A stretch of 64,000 nt of DNA from Planoprotostelium fungivorum (taxonomy: Eukaryota > Evosea > Variosea > Cavosteliida > Cavosteliaceae): positions 1 to 64,000 of the forward strand of contig MDYQ01000093.1 in NCBI GenBank assembly GCA_003024175.1, read 5' to 3'. The notes beneath the pieces are model-generated. The model saw nothing but the letters and a program-made list of their open reading frames with translations, had not been told where the DNA came from and searched no databases. The translations under genes and the position numbers were made by a program. This document shows positions 1 through 11,460 of this stretch, piece after piece; position 1 is the stretch's first letter, and each line of letters opens with the position of its first letter.

Positions 1-225
1 GAGATGAAAGAAGAGAACAATTAAATTGTATACATCGAAAGAATAAAGGTTGTAATCTTCTCTTTCTTCTGTCCCACAGCGAGCTCTATAGAGGCCCACC
101 CTCGTGGTATATCTGGTGGATAGAGATACATGAATGTCTAACTTCTACGAAGGTTGGTTTACGCAGACATGATGGCAACGCCACGCACGCTCTGGACAAC
201 GAGGCATGCGATTGAAACAAACATG

Positions 226-231
226 TTTATT
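226..231 (-). promoter_or_regulatory. polyadenylation signal of the transgelin-like gene
   Basis: The minus strand reads AATAAA 15 nt after the stop codon at 246. This short spacing is typical of the compact 3' ends in this window. Confidence 0.6.
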
Positions 232-245
232 GGAATAGATTACAT

Positions 246-774
246 TTAGTGAAACTTTCTCTTGATAGCCAGGACATTGTTGACGACGGCGTTCATGTTC
301 CTGTCCAATGATTCAGCCGATGAACACAAACACCATTAGACTCACTTGGCCTCGAAGAGATCGACGGTCTGGAAGAGATCGTGGTTGGCTAATCCATGCT
401 TTCCACAAGCAGACAAGTAGTTGGCAATGTTCTCCATCTGAACAAATGGCATCTTGCCGGTGTTGACTTTTCCTACCGAGTTGGGGGAGAGCTTGTTGAT
501 GAACCTGAGGTACATCAGGAGACGAACGACATTCGATTCGAAGAGATGGAAGGTGTCTCACTGGCAGAGGACGGCTCCGCTCTTCAGGGTCTCGTGGAAT
601 CCGGCGCTGAAATCGGTGGGGACCTTCGAGTTGATGTAATCCTTGGCCTCCTTCTCCAGAGTGGGATCGTATGAAGCCTCACGCTTGGCCTTCAGCTCGG
701 CATCGAGACCTAATGTCTTCAGTTCACCTCTCGTCCTCGATCTCCTCACCGTATTCGGGACCGTGGTTCGCCAT
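246..774 (-). CDS. transgelin/calponin-like single CH-domain actin-binding protein
   Basis: A spliced product of 128 residues is seen in four exons (774-750, 709-562, 504-346, 300-246). The N-terminus MANHGPEYGLDAELKAK matches the start of transgelins. One calponin-homology domain fills about residues 25-120, with AVLCQFINKL, KMPFVQMENI and DLFQTVDLFEAKN as family hallmarks. Proteins of this type bind and bundle actin filaments in the cytoplasm. There is no calponin repeat after the CH domain and the protein is shorter than animal transgelin (about 200 residues). Introns are 40, 57 and 45 nt with GTGAG donors. The start is chosen because only splicing the first 25-nt exon gives the conserved N-terminus. 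It is divergent to the carotenoid oxygenase gene. Confidence 0.87.
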
Positions 775-1082
775 TGGATTTCTTGTTGGTGGTTGGCTGT
801 GTGGAAGAATATGCTATTGCTCCCCGTCACAGCGCAAAATAAGATATCTCCGTAACACCAGTGACTGGAAGTTAGGGAACACGAACACGTGGCAATGTCT
901 TGAGTCGATGAGAACGACATAGAAGGAGGAACGATAGAATATGGAGACGCTGTGATCGAGAGAGGAGGTGACAGAGGTGAACGGATGGATTTTATTTTTG
1001 GGACTCGGATGGCGTTGTAGATGATGGAGGGGGAATTTCGCGAGCTCGGCAGGCCACACAGACCTCGGGGACGGTGGCAACG
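775..1082. other. divergent intergenic region between transgelin-like and carotenoid oxygenase genes
   Basis: No gene was recognised here. The stretch must hold both promoters. It contains one copy of the intron-associated motif CGTTGTAG (1013-1020), which could mark a 5'UTR intron of the downstream gene. No clear TATA element was seen. Confidence 0.5.
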
Positions 1083-3634
1083 ATGGAAGAGAAGGTAGAA
1101 GGAGATGTTGCGAAACTCTTTCGTTCACTCGAAGAAACAGAGGTGATGTGACAGATCATCTTACATCCATCACACTTTGTCTGTCCACCGAGACTTCTCA
1201 CAGTGGAGAGGATCACGATCATATTGTCATCGATTGAACTGTGTGTAATCCTGACCGTTCTTCTCACGTATCTTTCAGATCGTGGAATTCGATCTCAAAG
1301 TGGACGGAAAGCTGCCAGAGTGGCTGTTCGGCACTCTCGTTCGAACGGGTCCAGGCAAATTCGAGGTGACATCGTCTGAGCTCCTGCATCTGAATCAAGT
1401 CTTCCACAGATAGGAGAATACAAGTACAATCACTGGTTCGATGGTCATGCCATGCTTCACCAGTTTGCATTCGGAGGAGGAAGGGCATCATACCGATCGA
1501 CCATGCTGCAGACGGACTCTTACCGAAAGGCCACGAAGGCCGGACGAAACGTTCTCTCTGAATTCGCCACTTTTGCCTCGCCTGACCCCTGTCAATCTCT
1601 CTTCTGGAGGTGATCCATCCATCATCATGATCATCACCATCACGTCTCTTCTTTTCACCGTGATGAGACGACTCAGGTTCTTCTCTTACTTCTCAACGGA
1701 TCACAACGCCACGGACAATTGCAACGTGAACATCTTACCCTTACCCTCTAAAGAGGACCCAGCCGTCTTGGTCGCCCTGACCGAGACACCCTACTCCATC
1801 GCAGTGGAGACGAACACCCTCCAGACCCTGCGAGGTGACTGAAACGTGCGAATGCGAGTTTCGAATGAGACGGAACACAGGAGCCGAATTGGGTCATAAC
1901 GTGCCGCATCAGACGCAGACCGCACACTTTCACGTCGATGAAGAAGGTAACATGTGGAACGTCTCTGTCTACTTTGGTAGGAGGTCCTATTACAGTGTGA
2001 CGAAGGTGAAGGGGATACGAAAATCGACGAAAATCGAATTTGCGTTGTAGATGAAGCCCACGAGGGAGGATGTCATGCCGGAGGGTAAGAAGGCTTCACA
2101 CTTTTTGAGCCGGAAGAATGATCCGGAGAAATTGAGGATTCCTGCCAAAGAGGTACGTGTACAACGAAATTGAAATCTCGCTGAAATTTCACGAGGTAGC
2201 AAAAGTGTACACGGATTCACCCTCGTACATGCACAGTTTTGCCGCCACGAAGAATTACGTCATCATTGTAGAATGGCCTTTGAAAGCCTCCATCATGTCT
2301 TTTGCCCTCGCATCCATCACGGGTCGATCTTTCATCGAAGTAGGAATTCGCTGATCTTTCCATCTACAACGCGCCACGCGTATTTCCTCACGAGCTGAAT
2401 CGTTGTAGAATTGGTTCTGGTCGGCAGAAGAGAAGACCGTCTTCACTGTAGTGTCTAAGGAAGATGGAAAGATCAAGGGAATTTACCGAGCCGAAGCTTG
2501 TTTCTCCTTCCACCACGTCAACGCGTTCGAAAACGAAAACGGAGAGGTGACGTTTTCATTTATTTCGGTCATCTACAACGTTGTAGATCGTCATCGACGT
2601 GAGCACGTACGAGAATTCGGACTTCATCGATTCGATGAGGCTCGAGAAGTTAAGGGACCCGGACCATTCATTTGAGCCCAGCCAATTGAGGAGATATTGT
2701 CTCCCCGTGGAGCAAGAACCTTTCCCGCCGTATCAGCGACTGTTAGATTACGAGGTGAATTTTCGACTTCAGTTTCGGTGCATCGATGATCATCGCATGC
2801 GTCATCGTGATGATGATCGTGGTCTTAAAGATGACGTTCTCGTGATCATTCATAGCGATGACGATCATCCTGATGATCGCGATCACGATCGTGATGATCA
2901 CCATCATGACGACCGTCTCATCGCGATCAGGTGTTGTTCGACCAATCTTTCGAGCTACCCAGAATCAACGAAAAGTACAACGCGAGTCCATATCAATACG
3001 CCTACGGTATCTCATCCAGCAGAGAAGGCTCCTACTGGGATCGAATCGTGAAGGTGGGAATGGTGGAATGTATTTCGATTGAGACGAGACAGGTGGACGT
3101 GGAGAATAGAGAGTCGTTAGATTGGAGTAGAAAGGGTTGTTATACGTCTGAACCCATATTTGTACCTAGACCGAACGAAGGAGAGAGTAAGGCTCATCAT
3201 CACATGAACACATTGCACACGATCATCGTCTAATCACATCACGTCACACGAGATGTATCATGATGTGCGTCAAGAAACAGACGACATCGATCACTATACA
3301 TCAACATCGTCTTACATCATTGCACGTCAACATCGTTGTGATGAACCGGAGACTGAGATGAATGTCACAGAAGAACAAGCGGAAGATGATGGAGTCATCT
3401 TGTCCCTGGTCTGTGATGTTCCGAACGAGAGGACCTTCATGTTGGTCATCGATGCTGCTACCTTCTTTCCCTTGGCAGAGGTGAGACAAAGACATCAACA
3501 CATATGTCGAAAGAAGATGTGAAGACAATGTGCTGACGATGGTCCTTCAGGTGGAGTCTCCTTCTTATGTGCCAGCTCCTCTCCACGGTGTCTTCTTAAG
3601 TAGGTCCGATGTTGGCGAGAGAGATCAGAAATAA
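1083..3634 (+). CDS. carotenoid cleavage oxygenase (BCO/RPE65 family)
   Basis: Non-haem iron oxygenase of the BCO1/BCO2/RPE65 family, which cleaves carotenoids or related polyenes. Exons 1083-1142, 1279-1365 and 1410 onward give MEEKVEGDVAKLFRSL, then LPEWLFGTLVRTGPGKFE and YNHWFDGHAMLHQFAF, the classic N-terminal signature. The four expected iron-ligand histidines are visible: QTAHFHVDEEGN, YMHSFAATKNYV, FSFHHVNAFEN and APLHGVFL. At least eight introns interrupt it; several share short motifs with introns of other genes (see findings). The likely protein is about 520 residues, normal for the family. The stop codon lies inside AATAAA. Substrate cannot be told from sequence; beta-carotene cleavage to retinal is one possibility. 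Confidence 0.92.
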
Positions 3635-3635
3635 A
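3630..3635 (+). promoter_or_regulatory. polyadenylation signal overlapping the stop codon of the carotenoid oxygenase
   Basis: AATAAA begins two bases before the TAA stop (3632-3634), so the stop is embedded in the signal. Confidence 0.55.
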
Positions 3636-3979
3636 ACACCTTCTCCATTGCATCCTCTGAAAATCCACCACGAGCCGATGAACTGATCACCTATAGACTC
3701 CCTATCTGACAACATCGGACATCACCACTCTTCTCGCATTCCTCGCCCACAGATCGACCTATCGTCTATACTGATCTCTGGCGCATGAAGAGCGTGGCTC
3801 GCGATGATCTCCTGTCAGCTGATGTTGTCTCCTGCAAGGGAAGAAAAAAAAAACAAAAGAAATCCTGTCTCGGAAGGAGAAAGGAAGAACATCATCTCGG
3901 CGGCCAACCGCCCATTGTCTTTGAATCTCTCAAAATCCTGAGGAGACTAAGCATAGCCACATCCGCTCCTCCACGACTG
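3635..3979. other. intergenic region and possible 5' extension of the Shk-like gene
   Basis: No separate gene is seen. An in-frame ATG at 3785 would extend the kinase protein by 65 very basic residues (KGRKKKQKK and similar, at an A-rich tract near 3845), but the PH domain begins just after the ATG at 3980, so I treat this as probable 5'UTR. Confidence 0.5.
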
Positions 3980-6501
3980 ATGATGACTTCTTCAGCCGAT
4001 GGGAGTGGACCGGACGAAGAGTTTCGGTGCGGGTATCTTAAGAAGAGAACGACAGGGGTGTCTGTGGCGGGGAATCGGTGGAGAGACAGATACTTTGTCT
4101 TCACGGCCAGCTTTCAGCTCTACTGGTTCAAAGATCAGAAGGATTACACGACCATCAAGAAGAAAGGAAAGGCCAAGAAGGACACGCTCACCATCGACCA
4201 GAACACTGTAATCCGCGATGACAAATTAGTGCCTCCGTGCACTGATGCACCCACACCATTTTGTTTTCAGGTGGTAGAGAAGGATGGAAGAGTCATCTCC
4301 CTCTGCGCCTCAGAAGAGAAGGACGCTCAAGAGTGGATCGAACTCCTGCAGGAGGCCATTCTGAGTCCACACGAATATACACCTGCCAAATATCGAATAG
4401 TGAAGTCACTCAAGAACAATCAATTTAGAATCCCACCGGGGGACCTTCAATTGCAGGAAGAAGGAGGAGAGATCGGCTCAGGTGAGGATCCTTATGGTAC
4501 CATACATATCGTGGATGGAATGGAATGTAAAATGCAGATGTATTTACGTTCCGTTGTACGATTTTTTCTGTGTCTAAAGTATTCGAGGTGCATCTGGGGT
4601 GGTGAAGAAGGGCGTCTGGCTGAAGACCACCGATGTAGCCGTCAAGATCTTGAAAGACCTCCCAGAATTTTTAGACGCCAGTGAAAGTATCGCATTCTAT
4701 CGAGAGATGGAAACATTAAGGTAGACATATCATCATCATCATGTCTTACGGTCTATCGTGCCCACCACCCCCGACAGTCCTCTGATCTCTCGCAGTAAAT
4801 TGAGACACGGAAGTATAGTGCAGATGTATGGATACTGCAAGAAGGACAACTTTGTCTGTCTTGTGACAGAGTACGTCTTGGGGGGTAATCTCATGGCTCT
4901 CTTGCATCAGAATTCGACGGGACTGCTCGACGATTGGTATCAGATCGACCTCGCCCTCAACATCTGCAGGTGAAGATCACCATGTCCATCTCATTCGTGA
5001 CATGATGAACAGAGGCATGGTCTATCTCCACTCGCAAGACGTCATCCATCGAGATCTAAAGCCCGCCAACATCCTAGTGGGTGATGTCTCACATCATGCA
5101 TGCTGATCCTTGTAGATTGAATCGCCCGAGGAAGGAAAATTAAAAGTCTGCGATTTCGGTCTCTCAACGGTTGTCAAGAAGGGCACCGTCAGCCACGAGC
5201 ACTCCCTAGGTTCTCCACAGTACGCTGCACCCGAACTCGGCCAAGAGAAGCACTCGAACAAAGTCGACGTCTTCAGCTTCGCCATCATGTGAGACATCAT
5301 CACCTTCTCATGATGATGAGACGTCTGTCTTTGGATAGAACGTTGACAAGGTTCAGACTGTGGGAGATCGCACACAGAGCGATACCGTGGCCCGAACTCA
5401 AACTCGGCTCAGAAATGGCCGAAAAGTGAGCGTCTACAACCAGCCACTCCTGACCTTCCCAGGTACCAGAAGGGTGAGCGTCCAGAGATCGTGAGCGGCA
5501 AGATGTGGAAGAGAATCATCGAAGAGTGCTGGGACCACAACCCGGAGAATCGTCCGACGTTCAAAGAAGTCTTTACAAAGATAGAAGCTCTGAAGCAGAC
5601 ACACAAGAGACCGACACCACACAAGCTACCCTCTAACATCAACTTGAGCGAAGCTCCCACGAGAAACGAGAAGCCGGACCGTGTGGCCAAGATGATCGAA
5701 CAGTTATTTAACAACCGAGTGGGTTTTATTTCGTTTTATTGTTTGTTGACGAGGACAGCCCTCCATCAGCTGGCAGGAGTTCTCTCAGGGGTTGGGAAAT
5801 GCATTGGGTCTCATTCCTGGGGACATCAAACAGATGTATAACGTCTTTGGTGAGTTTTTAGACACTGCGGCAACCTCTCACCTTCTATAGCCACGGACGG
5901 CTACGTGACGAAACAGATATGGGATACGTTCCTTCAGTGGTTTTCACCCATCAAACTTCCTTCGAGTTACGAGACGGACTCTGATGAGAACGAAGACGGT
6001 TACGACGTAGCCACCGTCTTTGGCATCTGCACTGCACCGTGAGATGATGATGATGATGAGCCGAAAACATTAAATCCTGATTTAGATATTTTCACGCCTT
6101 TTTGGGCTCGGCGGAGGCACAGAACCTCTTGAAAGATAAGACGTCAGGGACTTTCCTCATACGTTTCAGCACGACGAATCCAAAGCAGTACGCTCTGTCT
6201 GCCACGTACGGACCCAACGTTGGTGAGAGCCCATCATGTTTCATCACATGTTCCATCTGTTCATCACATGTTCCATCTCTTCATCAGAACATGGAGTCTG
6301 ATGAGACGTCCAGGTCATTGGAGAATCACTTGTGAACGAACTACGGGGTCACGTCCCGTGTTTCGAGTGGACACGAGAGAGTACGAGAGTCTCGATGAGC
6401 TGGTGAAGGTGCACTCGAGAGACGGAGAGACTCTAAAGACAAAGACGGGGGAGAGCTGCTTCTTGATCTATCCACTCGCCAAACCATCGAAAGAAGAATA
6501 G
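3980..6501 (+). CDS. Shk-type protein kinase: PH domain, kinase domain, SH2 domain
   Basis: This resembles the Dictyostelium Shk family, in which a TKL-like dual-specificity kinase precedes an SH2 domain. A PH domain occupies about residues 13-125 (FRCGYLKKRTTG to EWIELLQEAI). The kinase starts at about residue 165 (IGSGASGVVKKGVW) with VAVKIL, VIHRDLKPANIL, CDFGLS and SPQYAAPEL, all catalytic motifs intact. A linker (WQEFSQGLGNALGLIPGDIK) follows, then SH2 (YFHAFLGSAEAQNLL, GTFLIRFS with the pTyr-binding Arg, FRVDTREYESLDELV). About eleven exons; the intron at 4482-4587 interrupts the glycine loop. The N-terminal PH domain would add lipid binding. The 3' end faces ARPC3 86 bp away. Confidence 0.9.
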
Positions 6502-6587
6502 AAATCGAAAAGGGTCTCGCATGTCGTTGTAGATGAAGAATAAAAGGGTTGAACTGATTTTTATACTTTTACAGCAGGTGACGAGCT

Positions 6588-7307
6588 TTAGAGGTTCTTG
6601 TTCAAAAACTTCCTCTTGTTGAAACACATCCACCACTTGTCGGGAGCAGCGTCGCCGTTGGCGTAGACCTTCTGCAGGAGTCTCTGTCCAGTCTCTTGTC
6701 TGATCTGAGTCAAGTACTGACGGATGGTATCTGATGGACGATTAGAACATGAGCTGCGACGGAAGAGGTGGAGCTCACCAGTCTCGCCACGGTTGGCTGG
6801 GTTTGTGACGATACCTCCGAGGGCGAAGTTCTTGTCTCCCGGCAGTGCAAAGTTTTCGATGGCGAGAGCGAACAGCTGCTTCTCAGCATCTCCCTTCTTA
6901 AGGTTGGGCATCTTGAGGAGAGCCTGCGAGATGTAGAGGGTGACGTAGACCAACAGACGGTCGGCATTTCCCTTGACTTCAAAGTTCTTGAAGAAGACGT
7001 TGGCCTTGAAGGCGGTGAGGGCCTCATCGATGATGTCCTCTCCCTCTGCATTCGATCAGTTTCGATTCGGATGCAGTAATGATATTGGAGATATCGGATG
7101 ACGTGTTGGTGCGAGGGACTCACCCGATTGTGGGGGAGCGGGTCCCTTGGTCTTGGTCTTCAAGGGGAGGATGGCGAGGTTGCAGATGTTCTGCACCTGG
7201 AGTCCATTGAAGTTAGAGTGAGTGACCTGATACTATTCAGTGCCTCCATTTCTTCATCATGTGAACGTATCGTCTTTCAAAGTCGAACGTCTGAGACTCA
7301 CCGGCAT
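6588..7307 (-). CDS. ARPC3: Arp2/3 complex subunit 3 (p21-Arc)
   Basis: Actin-nucleating Arp2/3 complex subunit. The spliced product begins MPVTHSNFNGLQVQNICNLA, like MPAYHSS in animals, and continues with LPLKTKTKGPAPPQS, DIIDEALTAFKANVFFKNFE, LVYVTLYISQALLK, NFALPGDKNFALGG, YLTQIRQETGQRL and KWWMCFNKRKFLNKNL at the C-terminus. Length, about 175 residues, is normal. The first exon holds only the codons for Met-Pro before a GTGAG intron, which fixes the start at 7307. It should act at branched actin networks in pseudopods. Confidence 0.94.
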
Positions 7308-7724
7308 GTTGAATCTATCGAAACCGATATGAACCTGAAGTTCACGTAAGACATAGGGAAAGAAGAATGTATGTATGGATGCATTCGGAGGGGTCTTTGA
7401 GAGAATCACCTTTGTCTATAGACCTTCGGATGATGAAATGGTCAGGATGACGGCCCTACAATGGAAAAGATATCATACAAGCCTATCCATAAATGTCCTT
7501 TACAACGGATATGTCCTTTCATCGTCCACCCTTTCGTTGCAACAAGAGCAGCGCAGAGTCTGTCCTCTTTAAGGCTTCCTCCATATCACAACGACATAGA
7601 TCCAGCCCTTCTATGGAGGTGTGAGTCAGAATGAATGATTCAGAAATAAATGGAGCGGATATCACGTGTCAGGGAGGCTTGTGTGATCATCACAAAAAGA
7701 CAAGACGCATTTTCGACAGCCAAC
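7308..7724. other. divergent intergenic region between ARPC3 and acid phosphatase
   Basis: About 400 bp containing both promoters. No coding frame with sensible composition and no known element was seen. Confidence 0.5.
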
Positions 7725-9167
7725 ATGAGGGCATTCATCCTCTTTGTCTCTCTCCTTGGGGTTATCATGGCTGACACCAGCGATCTCCAACTCAAATTTG
7801 TGCAGAGTGAGTGGAGAGCTATCAGCTCCTTCTCATTCTTCCGACAGTCGTCACACGTCACGGTGCTCGAGCGGCCTTCGATGACATACCCAACAATGCA
7901 GCCGTATGGAACTGTCACCTCGATGAGCTGTCGATCAGTGCATCCGATCTGTCCTCGTCTGTACCTGGCGTTTTATATCGAAAGACATACATCAAAGGCA
8001 GAATGCATCTGCAAGGCGACTGCGCACAAGGTGATCATCATATCGTATAGAGGATGAGGTGTCAATATTGTTCGTCAGGTCAATTGACAGTGGCTGGTTG
8101 GAAAAATCACCTCACATTGGGCAAAGCCTTCCGAAAGAGATATGTCGATGAACTCCAATTCCTCCCCAACGATCTCAACACCTCCCTCATCTACGTCCGC
8201 TCTACAGGTACCATCAAAGATGTTCGACATCCGCTCATCCTCACAGATTCACCCCGCACCATTTCGTCCGTCCAAGCGAACCTCCTTGGACTATACCCCA
8301 CGTCTCATCGTCCTTCAAATCCCATCATCGACATCTACCGGGTAGAGACCATGATGGAAGACATCCTCCCCAGCACCGATTGCGGGACTCTGATGAACGC
8401 ATGCTACGACATCCAGAACAGCGACAAATGGAAGGCAAAAGAGGCTTCCATGTCTGACTTGGAGACAAAATTGAAGACGGCGTGGAACACGAGCACTCTA
8501 CCTTGGTGGATCGGAATCTGGGACAACCTGTATTCGAGGAAGTTCCACGGTATCGAATTTCCGCCTGGAATAGACAGAGACACTGCAGACCAGTTGGAAC
8601 AGTGGGCGCTGTGGCAACTGAAAGAACTGTACAGTCGAGACGTAGTCAAGTCTTTGGGGTGAGATGATCCGACACATCGCATCATCTTTCATCATCATAC
8701 ACATGGACGTGATGGAATAACATCGATCAGAGTGGGAAGATTCACTCGCGAGCTCATCGACGTCTTTGATCAAGTGATGGCATCACAGACTGGCGACCTC
8801 CGCTACATCCATTACTCGGCACATGATCTCACCGTCGCCCTCCTTCTTTCCACGTTTGAGAGTCTCAATTCGATCAAGAAATGGCCAAAGTATGCGTGCA
8901 GTCTCCAATTCGAATTATACCAGAACAAGACCGACGGAGGTGAGCACCATCCGAGATCATCTTCTCAAGGTGACGTGTGATGCAGGTTATCACGTGCAGA
9001 TGTTATACAACCGAGAGATCTTAGACATACCCGGCTGTGGTCCTCTCTGTCCCTACGAGAAGTTCAAGAGAATGGCCTCACTCTCCATCCCCGACGACTA
9101 CGCCTCACAGTGCAAGAGCCAAACGATACAGAACCCCACCGATATCGTCTCCAAATTCATGTGCTGA
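7725..9167 (+). CDS. secreted/lysosomal histidine acid phosphatase
   Basis: Histidine phosphatase superfamily, branch 2. The N-terminus MRAFILFVSLLGVIMA is a cleavable signal peptide. The phosphate-accepting motif VVTRHGARAAF lies at about residue 28; the usual Pro after RHGxR is replaced here by Ala. The second catalytic motif, IHYSAHDLTVALLL, supplies the HD pair near the C-terminus, and PGCGPLCPYEKFKRM is the usual tail. About 405 residues in six exons; junctions follow GT-AG. Probable role is hydrolysis of phosphomonoesters (or lysophosphatidic acid, as in ACP2/ACP6 relatives) in endolysosomes. Confidence 0.9.
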
Positions 9168-9242
9168 GATAAAGTTTCGACGTTTCTGCCGCTCTGCTCC
9201 ATACACAACCGCCTCGTCCGAGCTCCTGTCTGTGTCGTTGTC

Positions 9243-9934
9243 ATGGCGATACATACAACTTACTCTACTGTACTCGTTCATCCCAGAACACGGTTGATTT
9301 CGTATCTCCGGGCCCATTGGCTGTCAGACTGCAGTGTGGAACTTTTTACGTACAGATCTCCCGAACAATTGCACCCTTTCCGCACTGCATCACGCCATAC
9401 ACACCGCCAAGTCTTTGCACACATCAGATGTACAAGGAGAAGTGATGGAGAAGGAGTGTGAAGAGCAGGAGGTCAGCTCTTTCGGTGTGGACTTCTGAAG
9501 GAGTACCTCGATTTACTTCCTACGAATGCTGTTATTCGCAGGGAAATTCATATAACAGCTGCCAAACTCTATGCTATAAAGAGAAAGGTCGGTTGACAAC
9601 CAGTCATTCAGGACAACAACACAATTCTACTACCCCACAGCAGCTCATCGCATGACGGTAAAGAGGTGAGGGTCGTACGATCACTTGATCACCTCTGACG
9701 CTTCTGATCAGAGCGCGTGACGAGCCCCCCAAGTGGCTGAGCTATCACGCCCAATTATCTTTGCAGTGGAAGAATGCACCTACTATTCCTCGCTCAGACC
9801 CTTCTTTACCTTGCAATATATTAGAGCAGGTATCACAGACCTACGTGACTCCATCACGATCAGATAAGAAAATCAAACAGAGAGAGAGGTTGCAAACGAT
9901 AGCAGAGGAGCCAGAAGAGACGACGTGTACATAA
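9243..9934 (+). CDS. hypothetical protein, about 165 residues
   Basis: Not recognised. Conceptual splicing gives MAIHTTYST, then an exon reading LRTDLPNNCTLSALHHAIHT, an exon with LLPTNAVIRREIHITAAKLY followed by AIKRK, then RARDEPPKWLSYHAQ and LQWKNAPTIPRSDPSLPCN, ending EEPEETTCT at 9934. Composition and the run of compatible GT-AG junctions (donors near 9270, 9444, 9590, 9666) look coding, and the tail is basic then acidic. The start and the intron near 9590 are least certain. It may be a small nuclear or RNA-related protein, but nothing decides this. Confidence 0.5.
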
Positions 9935-10079
9935 ACTTTTATTTCGCCAGGATGTGATCATCATCTCATCGTCTTCGTTGGTATAGATACGTCGGTCTCA
10001 GGTCTTTGCAAGAACTATCCATACATCGATTGCGAGCGACAATACCTGTAAATGTCAGGGATTAAATTCGGCCTGTTCC

Positions 10080-10953
10080 TTACTTTTGTGTCATCAGGGA
10101 CACCACTTTTCGTGTGAACGGGTGGCCCACGATGTCCAACTTCTGAAAGACAGCCTTCGCCTCGAACAGCGACATCGACATCATCCCGCTCTCTTCCATA
10201 ACGGTGTCTAAAAAAGAGTTCAACTCGAGTGGAACCGTCCACGTCTGAATCTGCATGAGACGGCAGATGAATCACACAGACGATACAGATAATCATCACC
10301 TCTCCATCTCTCGATCGTTTCTTACTGACAATGGAATCTTCGTTCTGTTCGTAAAATTGGGACAAGAGGAGACCCAGATGAAGGAGAACAGAAGAGGACA
10401 GTTCCCGACCACCGGCACGTAATATGACCTCTCTCTTCTAAGTCTTCTTCCGGATTCGGTTCGATCACCTCCCAACGTGGTAATGTAATTCGAAGATCGT
10501 TCTGAATGAATGATTCCATCATGTTCTTCCACGCCGATGAAGCGATAGAACGCAGAGATCGTCTCGTGATATCACTGACACCTTCAGTGCCTCTAACTTC
10601 TCCCATTGCCTTCAATAATACACCACGTGCTGTGCCATATGAGATGAAGAGGATGAGTCTGACGACTCACCCGATTGTGTATCGTTCGTTCGATTCGCAG
10701 CGGTCGCTGAAGGGCGTGCGATTGCATCGGCATCCTCGTCCATCGAATCGATCCACAACGGTTGCATCATTTTTGACGGATCGATCGTGATGGGAGGTTG
10801 AACAAGTTCAGGGAAGAACATCTCAGACATGGATGGTAGGTCGAAATTGGGTGGTTGAGGTCTGGACCAAACAAAGGCTGCTTTGATGTTTTCGATTGGA
10901 TCTTCATAGTTTTGTGAAGGTGTGTGTACGAAATCGAAGGCCTGCTTGATCAT
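10080..10953 (-). CDS. hypothetical protein, about 230 residues
   Basis: Not recognised. The start MIKQAFDFVHTPSQNYEDPI at 10953 is followed by an acidic/Ser-rich part (SMDEDADAIARPSATAANR), then helical segments SLRSIASSAWKNMMESFIQ, VILRAGGRELSSSVLLHLGL, QFYEQNEDSIVSKKRSRDGE and a C-terminus SLFEAKAVFQKLDIVGHPFT to VSLMTQK. Four exons with introns of 40-90 nt. The predicted all-alpha C-terminal half with a basic patch could be part of a chromatin or kleisin-like complex, which is speculation. Confidence 0.6.
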
Positions 10954-11460
10954 GATCGTGCTTGAGGAGAAATGTGGTAAAATTTACAGTTCATCTACAG
11001 CGACAACATCACGACTAACATTGCAATGTTCGCGCGAGTTATAGACCTTCATTAACAGTTGTGTCATGATGTGAAGAGATAGGTCTTCGACTATCCAACG
11101 AGGAGATTGTGAGAAGCATCTGTCGTATAACAACGGATCTCAGAGGAAAAACAGGTGGAGAAACTGATCTTCGCTCTTGAGAGTGACAATACTCACTTGA
11201 GATACATCTGAATTACGACATCATCTTACCTTACCAGTCATCATATCATCACAAAGGGGATACCGGAGAATTATAAACTCTGAGATCGAGACCTCAGACG
11301 ATCAACTCCATCTCAGGCGTTTCTTTGAAGTCTTCCGTCCGTTGATCGGGCCTGTTGCCGTTCTTGTAAATCTTCCGTCAATGTTTGTTTGAGCCGGGGC
11401 TTGTCGGGGTACACAGGGACAAGGTCCGCTCAATCGACATAAACAACAAACAAGACAGAA
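10954..11460. other. divergent intergenic region
   Basis: About 500 bp between the orphan gene and the dioxygenase-like gene. A TATA-like stretch (AATTATAAAC) occurs near 11269. No gene or repeat recognised. Confidence 0.45.
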
